From contig SVFK01000009.1 in assembly GCA_015056915.1 (NCBI GenBank), positions 1 to 64,000 on the forward strand: DNA of 64,000 bases, in the 5' to 3' direction. Both the position numbers and the translations under genes were made by a program. The notes under the pieces are model-generated. The model saw nothing but the letters and a program-made list of their open reading frames with translations. It did no database searches and had not been told where the DNA came from. The DNA is from Lachnospiraceae bacterium. Its GTDB lineage: Bacteria > Bacillota > Clostridia > Lachnospirales > Lachnospiraceae. Numbering within the stretch: position 1 is the stretch's first letter; every line of letters begins with the position of its first letter. Positions 47,047-55,836 of the stretch are shown here, one piece after another.

Positions 47047-50000
47047 ATGGCAATTAATTTTACGCCGGAGCAGCAACAGGTAATAGAACTTCATAATAAA
47101 AACATTCTGGTATCTGCGGCAGCGGGAAGCGGTAAGACGGCTGTGTTGGTGGAGCGCATTATCCGTATGGTCTGTGACAAGGAGCATCCGGTAGATATTG
47201 ACAGACTGTTAATCGTTACCTTTACCAATGCGGCAGCAGCGGAAATGCGGGAGAGAATTGCAAAGGGAATCGCCCTTTGCCTGCAGCAGGACCCGGAAAA
47301 TGAGCATATCCAGAAGCAGTCCACACTGCTTCATAATGCCCAGATTACTACCATTGACAGCTTCAGTCTCTTCCTGATTCGCAATCATTTTAATGAGATT
47401 GGCTTGGACCCGACTTTTCGTGTGGCAGACGAGGGGGAAATCAAGCTATTGCAGCAGGAGGTGCTGGGGCAATTACTTGAGGAAGCATTTGCAAGTGAGG
47501 AAGAAGCGTTTCGTTTTTGTGTGGAATATTTCTGTCCCGGCGGCAGGGAAAAAGTATTAGAGCAGCATATTTTGAATTTGTCCAAATATGCGGCCAGCTT
47601 CCCTTGGCCGGAGGAATGGCTGTTAGAGCGCAAGGAGGATTATGCGGTAGCGGATGTGGAAGCATTATCCAACAGTAAATATGGACAGTATTTGTCTGAA
47701 CATATCAGCCGGTTGCTTGAAGGGTGTGCCAAGAAGCTGCGTTCTGTACAGAAAATCTGCGAAAGTCCGGATGGACCGTATATGTATGGTGAACTGATTG
47801 ATAACGAAATAGAGCAGCTGGAGCAGGTGGCACGTTATGCTACTCTTGAGGAATATGCGGCAAGGGTGCCGTCTATTTCCTTTGGCAGACTGCCTACCGT
47901 AAAGGATGACAGTGTCTCTGCCATAAAAAGAGAAAAGGCAAAGTCATTGCGCGCTGAGGTTAAGGAGACCCTCCGGAAAATGACGGAGCTTTTCTTTACG
48001 ACGCCTTTGGAGTTGGCAGTGTCACAGGGATTGGAATGTGCGGCACCGGTGGGAACCTTAATAGACCTGGTAGTGGAATTTGACCGTCGCATGAAAGAAC
48101 GCAAGCAGGAGCGGAAGCTGATTGACTTTTCCGATATGGAGCATTATGCGTTGGATATTCTGCTACGTCGTGAGGATGGACAGATAAAGCCCAGTCCCAT
48201 AGCGTTAGAGTATCGGCAATATTTTCACGAGATTCTGATAGACGAGTATCAGGATAGTAATCTGGTGCAGGAATATTTGTTGCAGGCGGTATCCGGTGAG
48301 GATGACGGACAGTTTAACCGTTTCATGGTAGGCGATGTAAAGCAGAGTATTTACAAATTCCGTCTGGCAAGACCCGAAATCTTCTTGGAAAAATACGATA
48401 CCTATCAGGTGGAAGGGGATTGCCGGAGGATTGATTTGTCGAAGAATTTCCGAAGCAGGCAGCAGGTAGTAGACACTGTCAACGAAGTGTTTGGGCGTAT
48501 TATGAGCAGGGACATCGGTGGCATTGATTATGATGACAGGGCAGCCTTGTACGTGGGAGCGGACTATCCGCCTAATGAGGATTGTGACAGTGAGCTGTTA
48601 CTGGTGGAAAAGCCGGGTAAGGGCGAGGAATGGAATGCCAAACAGGCAGAGGCACTGGCGATTGCACAAAAGATAAAGCAGCTTTGTACCAATTTTAAGG
48701 TTACGGATAAGGACAGTGGTCAGCTACGACCTGCCCGTTACAAGGACATGGTGATCTTGCTCCGTACCAACAGTGGCTGGGATGAGGAGTTTAAGATGAT
48801 ACTGGAGCAGGAGGGTATTCCCGTATATATTACCTCCAAAACAGGTTATTTTGCGGCGACAGAGATTCAGGAGCTGCTACAGCTTCTGCGTGTTCTGGAT
48901 AATCCCAGACAGGATATTGCGCTGTACAGCGTTATGAAATCCATCTTTGGTGGATTTAACGAAGAGGAAATTGCTGCAATCAGAAGTGGGCATAAAGGCT
49001 GTTCCTTGTATGAGGCATTACAGCAGTGTCAGGAGTCAGATGAACAGGTGCAAGGATTTCTTGACAGGATTAATACTTACCGTGACTATACCACTTATAT
49101 GCCGATACGTGAGTTGTTGCAGAAGCTGGTGGAGGATTGTGATTATTTGAATTATGTGACGGCACTTCCGGGAGGAAGCAAACGCCGTGCCAATGTGGAA
49201 ATGCTCTTTACAAAGGCATCTGATTTTGAGAAGACAAGCTATTTCGGACTGTTTCATTTTATTCGTTACATGGAGCAGTTGGAAAAGTATGATGTGGACT
49301 ACGGAGAAGCGGACGTACTGGATGAGAATGCAGATGTAGTGCGCATCATGAGTATTCACAAGAGCAAGGGACTGGAATTCCCCATTACCTTTGTGTCGGG
49401 ACTTGCAAAGCGCTTTAACATGCAGGATGTCAATCAGACCTTGATTGTGGACATGGATATGGGTGTGGCGTGTGATTATATTAATCCGGTGAAGCGCATC
49501 CGCAACAAGACTCTTCGCCGAGTGGTATTGTCACGCAAAATGCGGGAGGATAATTTGTCCGAGGAATTGCGTGTATTGTATGTGGCATTGACTCGTGCCA
49601 AGGAAAAGCTGATTCTGACGGCCACCTTGGAAAAGGCGTGTGAAAAATGGGAAATTGCGAAAGAAGGCACTCAGGAGAATTTGAGCTATCTGGACTTTGT
49701 TGAAGCAACCGGCTATCTGGATGTTCTTCTACCTATATTGCCTTACACACAAATAAAAGTGAGTGTGCAGGATATGGCAATGCTTTTGGGAGAGAATCTG
49801 AAGGAACAGATAGAACTGGGTGATAAGCGTAATAGCCTTGAACATGCAAAGGATTATGCGGATATGTCGCTGTTGCAGCAGCTGGAGGAGAGGTTTGCCT
49901 ATGTGTATCCGCATGCAAGACTGCAAAAACTGTATACAAAGACCACGGTTTCCGAATTGAAAATTGCAGCGATGGCGCAGAAGGATGAGGCTGCCTTCCA

Positions 50001-50634
50001 TGCCTTTGAGGAGAAGGAGGTTGTGCCCTATATTCCCACTTTCCGCAGGGAAAAGGAGGCTATCAGCGGTACTGTGCGAGGTAACGCTTTCCATCGGGTG
50101 ATGGAGCTGCTTGATTTTGAAAGATTGTTGGGTACACAGTTTGCGGCAATACCGGTGGACTATCAGACGTATCGGAGTGGGTTGCAGGGACGGCTGTTGG
50201 AGCAGGAGCTTTCTGATTTCCTGCAGGAGGAGCAGAGTACCCTTCGCTTGACGGCGGAATATGCCGGGGCAGTGAAGCCTGCCAAAATACTGCATTTCCT
50301 GCAAAGTGAAGTGGCCTACCGCATGTGGAGAGCAGAGCGAAGAGGACAGCTGTACAGAGAACAACCCTTTGTATTGGGCATCAGTGCAGGCAGGCTGGGA
50401 GAGGATTTCCCGGAGGATGAAAAGGTATTGATTCAGGGTATTATCGACGTGTTCTTTGTAGAGGACGGAGAAATCGTATTGCTGGATTATAAAACAGATG
50501 TGATAAACTCCATGCAGGACCTCAAGAATCGTTATGCAGTCCAGCTTGACTACTACGAAGAAGCCCTGCAGAAGCTTATGAAGCTTCCCGTGAAGGAGAA
50601 GCTGTTGTATTCCTTCTATTTGGAGGAATATTAG
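47047..50634 (+). CDS. addA: ATP-dependent helicase/nuclease subunit A
   Basis: A 1195-residue UvrD-like helicase with C-terminal nuclease. The helicase motifs are VSAAAGSGKTAVLVERI (Walker A), LIDEYQDSN (motif II), VGDVKQSIYKFR and IMSIHKSKGLEFP. The nuclease motif is IQGIIDVFFVEDGE with VLLDYKTD. ATG 47047 follows AGGAGGCAG; a TTG at 47029 is upstream but unneeded. It forms the AddAB complex, which processes broken DNA ends to Chi-like sites. It converges on the thiT gene with only seven bases between stop codons. Confidence 0.96.
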   Translation: MAINFTPEQQQVIELHNKNILVSAAAGSGKTAVLVERIIRMVCDKEHPVDIDRLLIVTFTNAAAAEMRERIAKGIALCLQQDPENEHIQKQSTLLHNAQITTIDSFSLFLIRNHFNEIGLDPTFRVADEGEIKLLQQEVLGQLLEEAFASEEEAFRFCVEYFCPGGREKVLEQHILNLSKYAASFPWPEEWLLERKEDYAVADVEALSNSKYGQYLSEHISRLLEGCAKKLRSVQKICESPDGPYMYGELIDNEIEQLEQVARYATLEEYAARVPSISFGRLPTVKDDSVSAIKREKAKSLRAEVKETLRKMTELFFTTPLELAVSQGLECAAPVGTLIDLVVEFDRRMKERKQERKLIDFSDMEHYALDILLRREDGQIKPSPIALEYRQYFHEILIDEYQDSNLVQEYLLQAVSGEDDGQFNRFMVGDVKQSIYKFRLARPEIFLEKYDTYQVEGDCRRIDLSKNFRSRQQVVDTVNEVFGRIMSRDIGGIDYDDRAALYVGADYPPNEDCDSELLLVEKPGKGEEWNAKQAEALAIAQKIKQLCTNFKVTDKDSGQLRPARYKDMVILLRTNSGWDEEFKMILEQEGIPVYITSKTGYFAATEIQELLQLLRVLDNPRQDIALYSVMKSIFGGFNEEEIAAIRSGHKGCSLYEALQQCQESDEQVQGFLDRINTYRDYTTYMPIRELLQKLVEDCDYLNYVTALPGGSKRRANVEMLFTKASDFEKTSYFGLFHFIRYMEQLEKYDVDYGEADVLDENADVVRIMSIHKSKGLEFPITFVSGLAKRFNMQDVNQTLIVDMDMGVACDYINPVKRIRNKTLRRVVLSRKMREDNLSEELRVLYVALTRAKEKLILTATLEKACEKWEIAKEGTQENLSYLDFVEATGYLDVLLPILPYTQIKVSVQDMAMLLGENLKEQIELGDKRNSLEHAKDYADMSLLQQLEERFAYVYPHARLQKLYTKTTVSELKIAAMAQKDEAAFHAFEEKEVVPYIPTFRREKEAISGTVRGNAFHRVMELLDFERLLGTQFAAIPVDYQTYRSGLQGRLLEQELSDFLQEEQSTLRLTAEYAGAVKPAKILHFLQSEVAYRMWRAERRGQLYREQPFVLGISAGRLGEDFPEDEKVLIQGIIDVFFVEDGEIVLLDYKTDVINSMQDLKNRYAVQLDYYEEALQKLMKLPVKEKLLYSFYLEEY

Positions 50635-50641
50635 GGATGCA

Positions 50642-51304
50642 TTACAAGGTCATTTGCTTGACCTTGGCAAAAGCGCCCCTGATTGCCGGAATTGCCAACA
50701 ATATAAGAGTGATGGCAGCCTCTGCAAATATGTAGATACCGTTGTAAATCAGCGAATAAGTAATGGGATTCCAGCCCTCCCAGGCATAGGAGCCGAAGAA
50801 TATCCAACCGGAGATTACGGCGAAGACATAACGTCCCAGAATACCGGCAACATAACCCTTAAGCAGTCCGTGCTTGGCATTGGCAAACAATCCGGACAGA
50901 CCCAGTGCGCCAAATGCCAGCAAGTAATCTACTACCAGCTGCATGGGATAAAGCACATAAGGGTCGATTAGCAGCTGAAGAACACCGTAGGCTACACCGG
51001 TCAGTAAGCCGGCACCTAAACCGAACCAATAGCCCGGCAGACAGATAATCAGCATGGATAGCAGGGTAATGGAGCCACCCCAGGGGAAGTCATACAGCTT
51101 GATATTGGAGAGTATGGTACCCAGCGCGATAGACATAGCGCAGAATACAAGCTGCTTTACGGACAGCTTCCTGCTGTGTTTTTTGACAAAAACCATGGCA
51201 AGAGCCAGAAGAGCGGCAATAATGATTACAAGCATCACATTGCCGAGAAGGGTGGGGACATAAGTGGTTTCGCCCCAATCGTTGACAACTACATCATAAA
51301 ACAT
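50642..51304 (-). CDS. thiT: Thiamine ECF transporter S component
   Basis: A 220-residue membrane protein with about six segments. WGGSITLLSMLIICLPGYWFG and GVLQLLIDPYVLYPMQLVVDYLLAF match ThiT, which binds thiamine in the ECF transporter complex with shared EcfAA'T components that are absent here. The start at 51304 follows AAGGAGGA at a good distance; the longer frame to 51370 would overlap the riboswitch region. A TPP riboswitch precedes it on the same strand, confirming the ligand. It needs an energising module encoded elsewhere. Confidence 0.92.
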   Translation of the reverse strand: MFYDVVVNDWGETTYVPTLLGNVMLVIIIAALLALAMVFVKKHSRKLSVKQLVFCAMSIALGTILSNIKLYDFPWGGSITLLSMLIICLPGYWFGLGAGLLTGVAYGVLQLLIDPYVLYPMQLVVDYLLAFGALGLSGLFANAKHGLLKGYVAGILGRYVFAVISGWIFFGSYAWEGWNPITYSLIYNGIYIFAEAAITLILLAIPAIRGAFAKVKQMTL

Positions 51305-51337
51305 AAAAAAATCCTCCTTCGTTTGCGCGAGGAGGGA
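51305..51337 (-). terminator. Hairpin combining Shine-Dalgarno and U-tract in the thiT leader
   Basis: On the minus strand a stem of CCTCCTCG and CGAAGGAGG (plus-strand 51312-51321 and 51328-51337) is followed by seven U just before the start codon. The 3' arm is the thiT Shine-Dalgarno itself. The structure can terminate transcription and hide the ribosome site, fitting control by the upstream TPP aptamer. Confidence 0.7.
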
Positions 51338-51380
51338 CAACATCGTATTCCTGCAATATAAAAATAGCAAGAAAATATTA

Positions 51381-51464
51381 GCTTCCTTACGCCGGTATTA
51401 TCCGGTTCAAGTAGTGAGGGTTAGAAGCCGAAGCTTCAATCTCAGCGATGTGCTCCCCTAGCGG
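51381..51464 (-). promoter_or_regulatory. thiT: TPP (thi-box) riboswitch
   Basis: Read on the minus strand: GGGGAGCACATCGCTGAGA, then a hairpin, CTAACCCTCACTACTTGAACC, GGATAATACCGGCGTAAGGAA. GCTGAGA and CTTGAACCGGATAATACCGGCGTAAGGAA match the thi-box consensus closely. It lies between the promoter and thiT, so thiamine pyrophosphate should repress uptake. Confidence 0.95.
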
Positions 51465-51483
51465 TTTATTTTATTCAAGATAC

Positions 51484-51512
51484 ACTATAGTGCTTTACCT
51501 TGATAATGTCAA
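51484..51512 (-). promoter_or_regulatory. Promoter of the TPP riboswitch-thiT unit
   Basis: On the minus strand TTGACA and TATAGT are separated by exactly 17 bases; this is near-perfect sigma-A consensus. The -10 sits about 20 bases before the riboswitch. The divergent GTPase gene starts 30 bases beyond the -35 box. Confidence 0.8.
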
Positions 51513-51542
51513 GTGGAAAATTAGTATAAAAGGATTTGTAGC

Positions 51543-54203
51543 ATGCAAAACAATAAATTGGTAATGGGCATCCTGGCACATGTGGATGCCGGTAAGACAA
51601 CCCTTGCAGAAGGCTTATTATATACCTGTGGAAACATCCGCACCCTGGGTCGCGTAGACCATAAGGATGCTTTTTTGGATAATTTTGCGTTGGAGCGCGA
51701 AAGAGGGATTACCATATTTTCAAAGCAGGCACAGCTTGTCTGGGAGGATACCTCCATTGCACTGTTGGATACACCGGGGCATGTGGATTTTAGTGCCGAA
51801 ATGGAGCGTACTCTGCAGGTGCTTGACTATGCCATTCTTGTAATCAGTGGTGCAGACGGTATACAGGGACATGTGCATACTCTGTGGAGACTGTTGAAGC
51901 GGTATGAGATTCCGGTATTCCTGTTTATTAACAAGATGGACCAGGAGGGAAATGACAAGGATAAATTATTGGAACAGCTGCAGGCGAGACTGGATGAGAG
52001 ATGCGTGTGCTTCGGAGAAGAGAATGATGAATTTTACGATAGTCTGGCCATGTGCAGCGAGACCCTTATGGAGGAATATTTGGAAAGCGGTGCGCTGTTG
52101 CCGGAAACTATTGCAGAGGCTATTGCCATGCGGCAGGTATTTCCCTGCTACTTTGGCTCAGCACTGAAGCTAATGGGTGTGGATACTCTGTTGCAGGGCA
52201 TTCATCGCTATGCGCAGTATCCGGATTATCCCGGGGAATTTGGGGCAAGAGTGTTTAAAATTGCCAGAGATGCTTCCGGTAATCGCCTGACCTATCTTAA
52301 GGTGACCGGAGGAGAACTGCGGGTCAAAATGCCGGTGAGCAATGCCAATAGTGCCGAAGAGGCAGAAATTTGGCAGGAGAAAGCTGATCAGCTGCGTATT
52401 TATAGCGGCAATCAGTTTCAGGCGGCTGACAAGGTAGAAGCAGGGGGAATATGTGCAGTGTTAGGGCTGACGAAGACCTTTGCCGGTCAGGGTCTGGGCT
52501 ATGAAGAGGAAAATGCGCTGCCGGTGTTGGAGCCTGTGCTTACCTATCAGCTGCTGTTGCCGGAGGGCAGTGATGCCATCAGGGTGTTGGGGCAGCTTCG
52601 TCAGCTGGAGGAAGAGGAGCCCCAGCTGCATATTGTCTGGATGGAGGAGTCCGGTGAAATCCATGTACAGGTTATGGGCGAGGTGCAGATTGAGATTCTG
52701 AAAAGTCTGATTGCAGAACGCTTCGGATTGGAGATTGGATTCGGAAGCGGCAGTATTGTCTATAAAGAGACCATAGCTGAGCCTGTGGAGGGAATCGGTC
52801 ATTTTGAACCCTTGCGGCATTACGCGGAGGTGCATTTGTTGTTGGAGCCGGGAGAGAGAGGCAGCGGCATGCAATTCGGCAGTGTCTGCAGTGAGGATAT
52901 ATTAGAAAAAAACTGGCAACGTCTGGTGCTTACCCACTTGGAAGAAAAAGCACATGTGGGAGTGTTGACAGGTTCTGAGATTACAGATATGCGTATTTTG
53001 CTGATTGCAGGCAGGGCACATTTAAAACATACGGAAGGCGGAGATTTCAGACAGGCCACCTATAGAGCAGTGCGCCAGGGCCTTCGCAGAAGCCAAAGTA
53101 TTCTATTAGAGCCGGTATTTGGCTTTACGCTGGAACTGCCCACAGAGAATCTGGGTCGGGCCATGTCCGATATTCAGAGAATGCATGGTAGCTTTGATAC
53201 GCCGGTTACGGAAGGGGATACCAGTATTCTTACCGGTAGTGCACCTGTGGCAACCATGCGGGACTATCAACGTGAAGTGAATGCCTATACCAGGGGGCAT
53301 GGTCGCCTGTCTTGTGTATTGAAGGGGTATGAGCCCTGTCATAATGCCCGGGAGGTTATTGAGCAGTCACAATATGACCCTGAGGCTGATTTGGCTAATC
53401 CTACAGGCTCTGTATTCTGTGCGCACGGAGCAGGCTTTGTGGTGAATTGGGACGAGGTGCCGGATTACGCCCATGTGGAGAGCGGTTGGCGACCGGAGGG
53501 GGCTTTAGCAGAAGATGATTGGGCAACCGATAGCAATGCCATCTCGGCAATACAGGTACATGGTGCCGGAAAGAATAGTGCTTCGAACAGTGAGAGAGGT
53601 TATATTACCACCGAAGAAATCGATGAAATCTTTCGACAGACCTACGGCAGACCACAGGAGGATACCAATCGTTATCGTCGCTACCACAGAGGCAGCAGGC
53701 GTGTGGAGAGTGGCGGCAAAAGTGCCGCATCGGATACCGTGTATACGCGTCCTGTCAGTCGTCAGGAAAAGAAGGAAGAATATCTGCTGGTGGATGGCTA
53801 CAACATTATTTTTGCGTGGGAGGAGCTGCGGGAGCTGGCAAGGATTAACATCGACAGTGCCAGAGATAAGCTGATGGATATTCTCTGCAATTATCAGGGA
53901 TATCTGGGAGCAACCCTGATACTGGTATTTGATGCTTATAAGGTGCCGGGCAATCCCGGCTCGGTGCTTCGCTATCACAATATCCATGTGGTTTATACCA
54001 AGGAGGCGGAGACGGCTGATCAGTATATTGAAAAGACGGTTCATGAAATCGGGCGCAAGTATCATGTGACAGTGGCAACCTCCGATGCACTGGAGCAGAT
54101 GATTATCTGGGGAAGCGGTGCCCTACGCCTGTCAGCCCAGGGTCTGAAGGATGCTGTCGAGGCTGCCGAGAAAGCGATTCGGGAGGAATATCTGGGGGAA
54201 TAA
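51543..54203 (+). CDS. TetM-like ribosomal-protection GTPase fused to a YacP/Rae1-type NYN nuclease domain
   Basis: An 886-residue protein. The GTPase domain (about 7-230) has AHVDAGKTT, DTPGHVDF and NKMD. EF-G-like domains II-V follow to about residue 640, and the overall resemblance is to TetM/TetO. After a charged linker (about 650-745), residues 747-886 match B. subtilis YacP/Rae1: LLVDGYNIIFAWEELREL, DSARDKLMDIL, LILVFDAYKVPG, YTKEAETADQYIEK and VATSDALEQMIIWGSGA, with all expected Asp/Glu kept. Rae1 cuts mRNA inside the ribosomal A site. ATG 51543 follows AAAGGA. The gene shares a gap with the thiT promoter. Physical fusion suggests GTPase-driven delivery of a nuclease to stalled ribosomes; tetracycline resistance is possible but not required. 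Confidence 0.9.
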   Translation: MQNNKLVMGILAHVDAGKTTLAEGLLYTCGNIRTLGRVDHKDAFLDNFALERERGITIFSKQAQLVWEDTSIALLDTPGHVDFSAEMERTLQVLDYAILVISGADGIQGHVHTLWRLLKRYEIPVFLFINKMDQEGNDKDKLLEQLQARLDERCVCFGEENDEFYDSLAMCSETLMEEYLESGALLPETIAEAIAMRQVFPCYFGSALKLMGVDTLLQGIHRYAQYPDYPGEFGARVFKIARDASGNRLTYLKVTGGELRVKMPVSNANSAEEAEIWQEKADQLRIYSGNQFQAADKVEAGGICAVLGLTKTFAGQGLGYEEENALPVLEPVLTYQLLLPEGSDAIRVLGQLRQLEEEEPQLHIVWMEESGEIHVQVMGEVQIEILKSLIAERFGLEIGFGSGSIVYKETIAEPVEGIGHFEPLRHYAEVHLLLEPGERGSGMQFGSVCSEDILEKNWQRLVLTHLEEKAHVGVLTGSEITDMRILLIAGRAHLKHTEGGDFRQATYRAVRQGLRRSQSILLEPVFGFTLELPTENLGRAMSDIQRMHGSFDTPVTEGDTSILTGSAPVATMRDYQREVNAYTRGHGRLSCVLKGYEPCHNAREVIEQSQYDPEADLANPTGSVFCAHGAGFVVNWDEVPDYAHVESGWRPEGALAEDDWATDSNAISAIQVHGAGKNSASNSERGYITTEEIDEIFRQTYGRPQEDTNRYRRYHRGSRRVESGGKSAASDTVYTRPVSRQEKKEEYLLVDGYNIIFAWEELRELARINIDSARDKLMDILCNYQGYLGATLILVFDAYKVPGNPGSVLRYHNIHVVYTKEAETADQYIEKTVHEIGRKYHVTVATSDALEQMIIWGSGALRLSAQGLKDAVEAAEKAIREEYLGE

Positions 54204-54332
54204 AAACGGAACGGATGGAAGGTTTGAAAATGATACTCCCGATTGCGTAAATACTATTTCTGTGATAAAATCAAGGATATTTGAGGGGTTAAATATATGG
54301 ACGAGCACTGAGTGTGCAGAATGGAGAGAAAT

Positions 54333-55298
54333 ATGTTACATTCACTGATGCCCCAGGGGCATGATTCCTTACTTGCTTTCGGAGGAATATTATTTGCATT
54401 TATAGCAACTGTGCTGGCAACTGCCAAGCTGAGCAGATATCTGCCCAAGGATGCGGGAAGAGAATTTGCCCATGACGGCAAGCTGTCTGCCGGAAAGCCC
54501 AGAGGTGCCGGGATTATTTTTGTGCTGGCATTTGTGGTTGCGGCGCTTTTATTTGTGCCCTTGAATGCAGAGATAGTGATTTACCTGATATTGATTGTAA
54601 TATCTATGATGACAGGTTTTCTGGATGATGCCTCCAAGAATCCTTGGGGAGAATACAAGAAGGGCTTCTTGGATTTGTGTGTTGCGGCACTGGTGGCATT
54701 GAATTTTCTGAAATACAATTCCAATGTGGTGGAGCTGGCGCTGTTTGATATCAAATTCACCCTTCACCCACTGCTTTTTGCATTGTGTATTATCGTGTTG
54801 GTGTGGGCATCGGTTAATGTGACCAACTGTGCCGACGGCGTGGATGGTCTGTCGGGCACCCTCACCATTATTACCATTATGACTATTTATATCATTGACA
54901 GAATCAAGGAAATGCCGGAGAGCTCTTCCTTTATGATTCTGTTGTTTGCAGTGTGCATATTGGGATATCTGTGGTATAATGCCACACCCAGCAAATTGAT
55001 GATGGGCGATGCAGGCTCCAGAGCCATGGGACTATTTATCAGTATTGCGATTCTGAAAACAGGCTGTCCCCTGCTGTATATTCCGGTAGCGATTGTGCTG
55101 ATACTGGATGGTGGTTTGGGTCTTGTAAAGGTATTTTTACTGCGTTTCTGCAAGATTCATATTCTGAAAAATGTCCGTACCCCGCTTCATGACCATGTGC
55201 GCAAGGTGTGGGACTGGTCCAATACCCAGACGGTATTCCGTTTTGCTATCATACAGATTATTGTTTCCATGGCGGTGATATACGGTATTCAGATATAA
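54333..55298 (+). CDS. MraY-like phospho-sugar:polyprenyl-phosphate transferase
   Basis: A 321-residue polytopic membrane protein of glycosyltransferase family 4. The active-site acids are in FLDDASKNPWGEYKK (DDxxK), NCADGVDGLSG and MMGDAGSRAMG. The final conserved loop, HHHFE in classical MraY, reads TPLHDHVRK here, keeping two His residues. It would transfer a phospho-sugar to undecaprenyl phosphate, as MraY does for lipid I, or as a WecA/TagO-like enzyme for another polymer. ATG 54333 follows GGAGAG. It is followed 12 bases later by greA. Which lipid it makes is uncertain. Confidence 0.85.
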   Translation: MLHSLMPQGHDSLLAFGGILFAFIATVLATAKLSRYLPKDAGREFAHDGKLSAGKPRGAGIIFVLAFVVAALLFVPLNAEIVIYLILIVISMMTGFLDDASKNPWGEYKKGFLDLCVAALVALNFLKYNSNVVELALFDIKFTLHPLLFALCIIVLVWASVNVTNCADGVDGLSGTLTIITIMTIYIIDRIKEMPESSSFMILLFAVCILGYLWYNATPSKLMMGDAGSRAMGLFISIAILKTGCPLLYIPVAIVLILDGGLGLVKVFLLRFCKIHILKNVRTPLHDHVRKVWDWSNTQTVFRFAIIQIIVSMAVIYGIQI

Positions 55299-55310
55299 GA
55301 GAGGTAGAGC

Positions 55311-55814
55311 ATGTACGATGAGTTAACCCCAAGTGATATTAAGAAGATGCAGGAAGAGATAGAGTATCGCAAGCTGGTGGTGCGGCCGAAGGCCTTGGAG
55401 GAGGTTAAGGAGACCAGAGCACATGGTGACTTAAGTGAAAATTTTGAATATCATGCTGCCAAGAAAGTGAAGAACCAGAATGAAAGCCGTATCCGTTATC
55501 TGGAGAGGATGATTAAAACGGCAAGGGTGATTTCTGAGGAGTCTGCCGCAGATGAGGTGGGTATCAACAATACTGTAACGATACGGTTTGCAGATGACGG
55601 TACGGAGGAGACCTATAAAATCGTTACTACAGTAAGGGGTAATTCACTGGAGGGGCTGATAAGCAATGAGTCACCTCTCGGCAAGGCACTTCTGGGCAAA
55701 AAGGTGGGGGAGCTTGCTCATGTGCAGGTCAATGAGAATGTGAGCTATGACGTGCAGGTTGTAAAACTGGAAAATACAGTAGATGACGGAAGCGACAGGC
55801 TGAGAAGCTTTTAG
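55311..55814 (+). CDS. greA: Transcription elongation factor GreA family
   Basis: A 167-residue protein. The N-terminal coiled coil carries GDLSENFEYHAAK, with the acidic tip residues that enter the RNA polymerase channel. The C-terminal FKBP-like domain contains SPLGKALLGKKVGE. Both match GreA, which rescues backtracked polymerase by transcript cleavage. The middle SEESAADEVGINNTVTI also fits. GAGGTAGAGC precedes the ATG. It lies between the MraY-like gene and the HAD-CPBP gene, spaced for cotranscription. Many clostridia encode two GreA-like proteins, so this may be the second paralogue. Confidence 0.92.
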   Translation: MYDELTPSDIKKMQEEIEYRKLVVRPKALEEVKETRAHGDLSENFEYHAAKKVKNQNESRIRYLERMIKTARVISEESAADEVGINNTVTIRFADDGTEETYKIVTTVRGNSLEGLISNESPLGKALLGKKVGELAHVQVNENVSYDVQVVKLENTVDDGSDRLRSF

Positions 55815-55836
55815 AGATAGAGGAGATTGGTATTAC

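Noticed and set aside
51543..54203. Acquired tetracycline resistance gene
   Set aside because: The protein is TetM-like, but it has a C-terminal nuclease domain, codon use like its neighbours, and no mobile element nearby; a housekeeping role is more likely.
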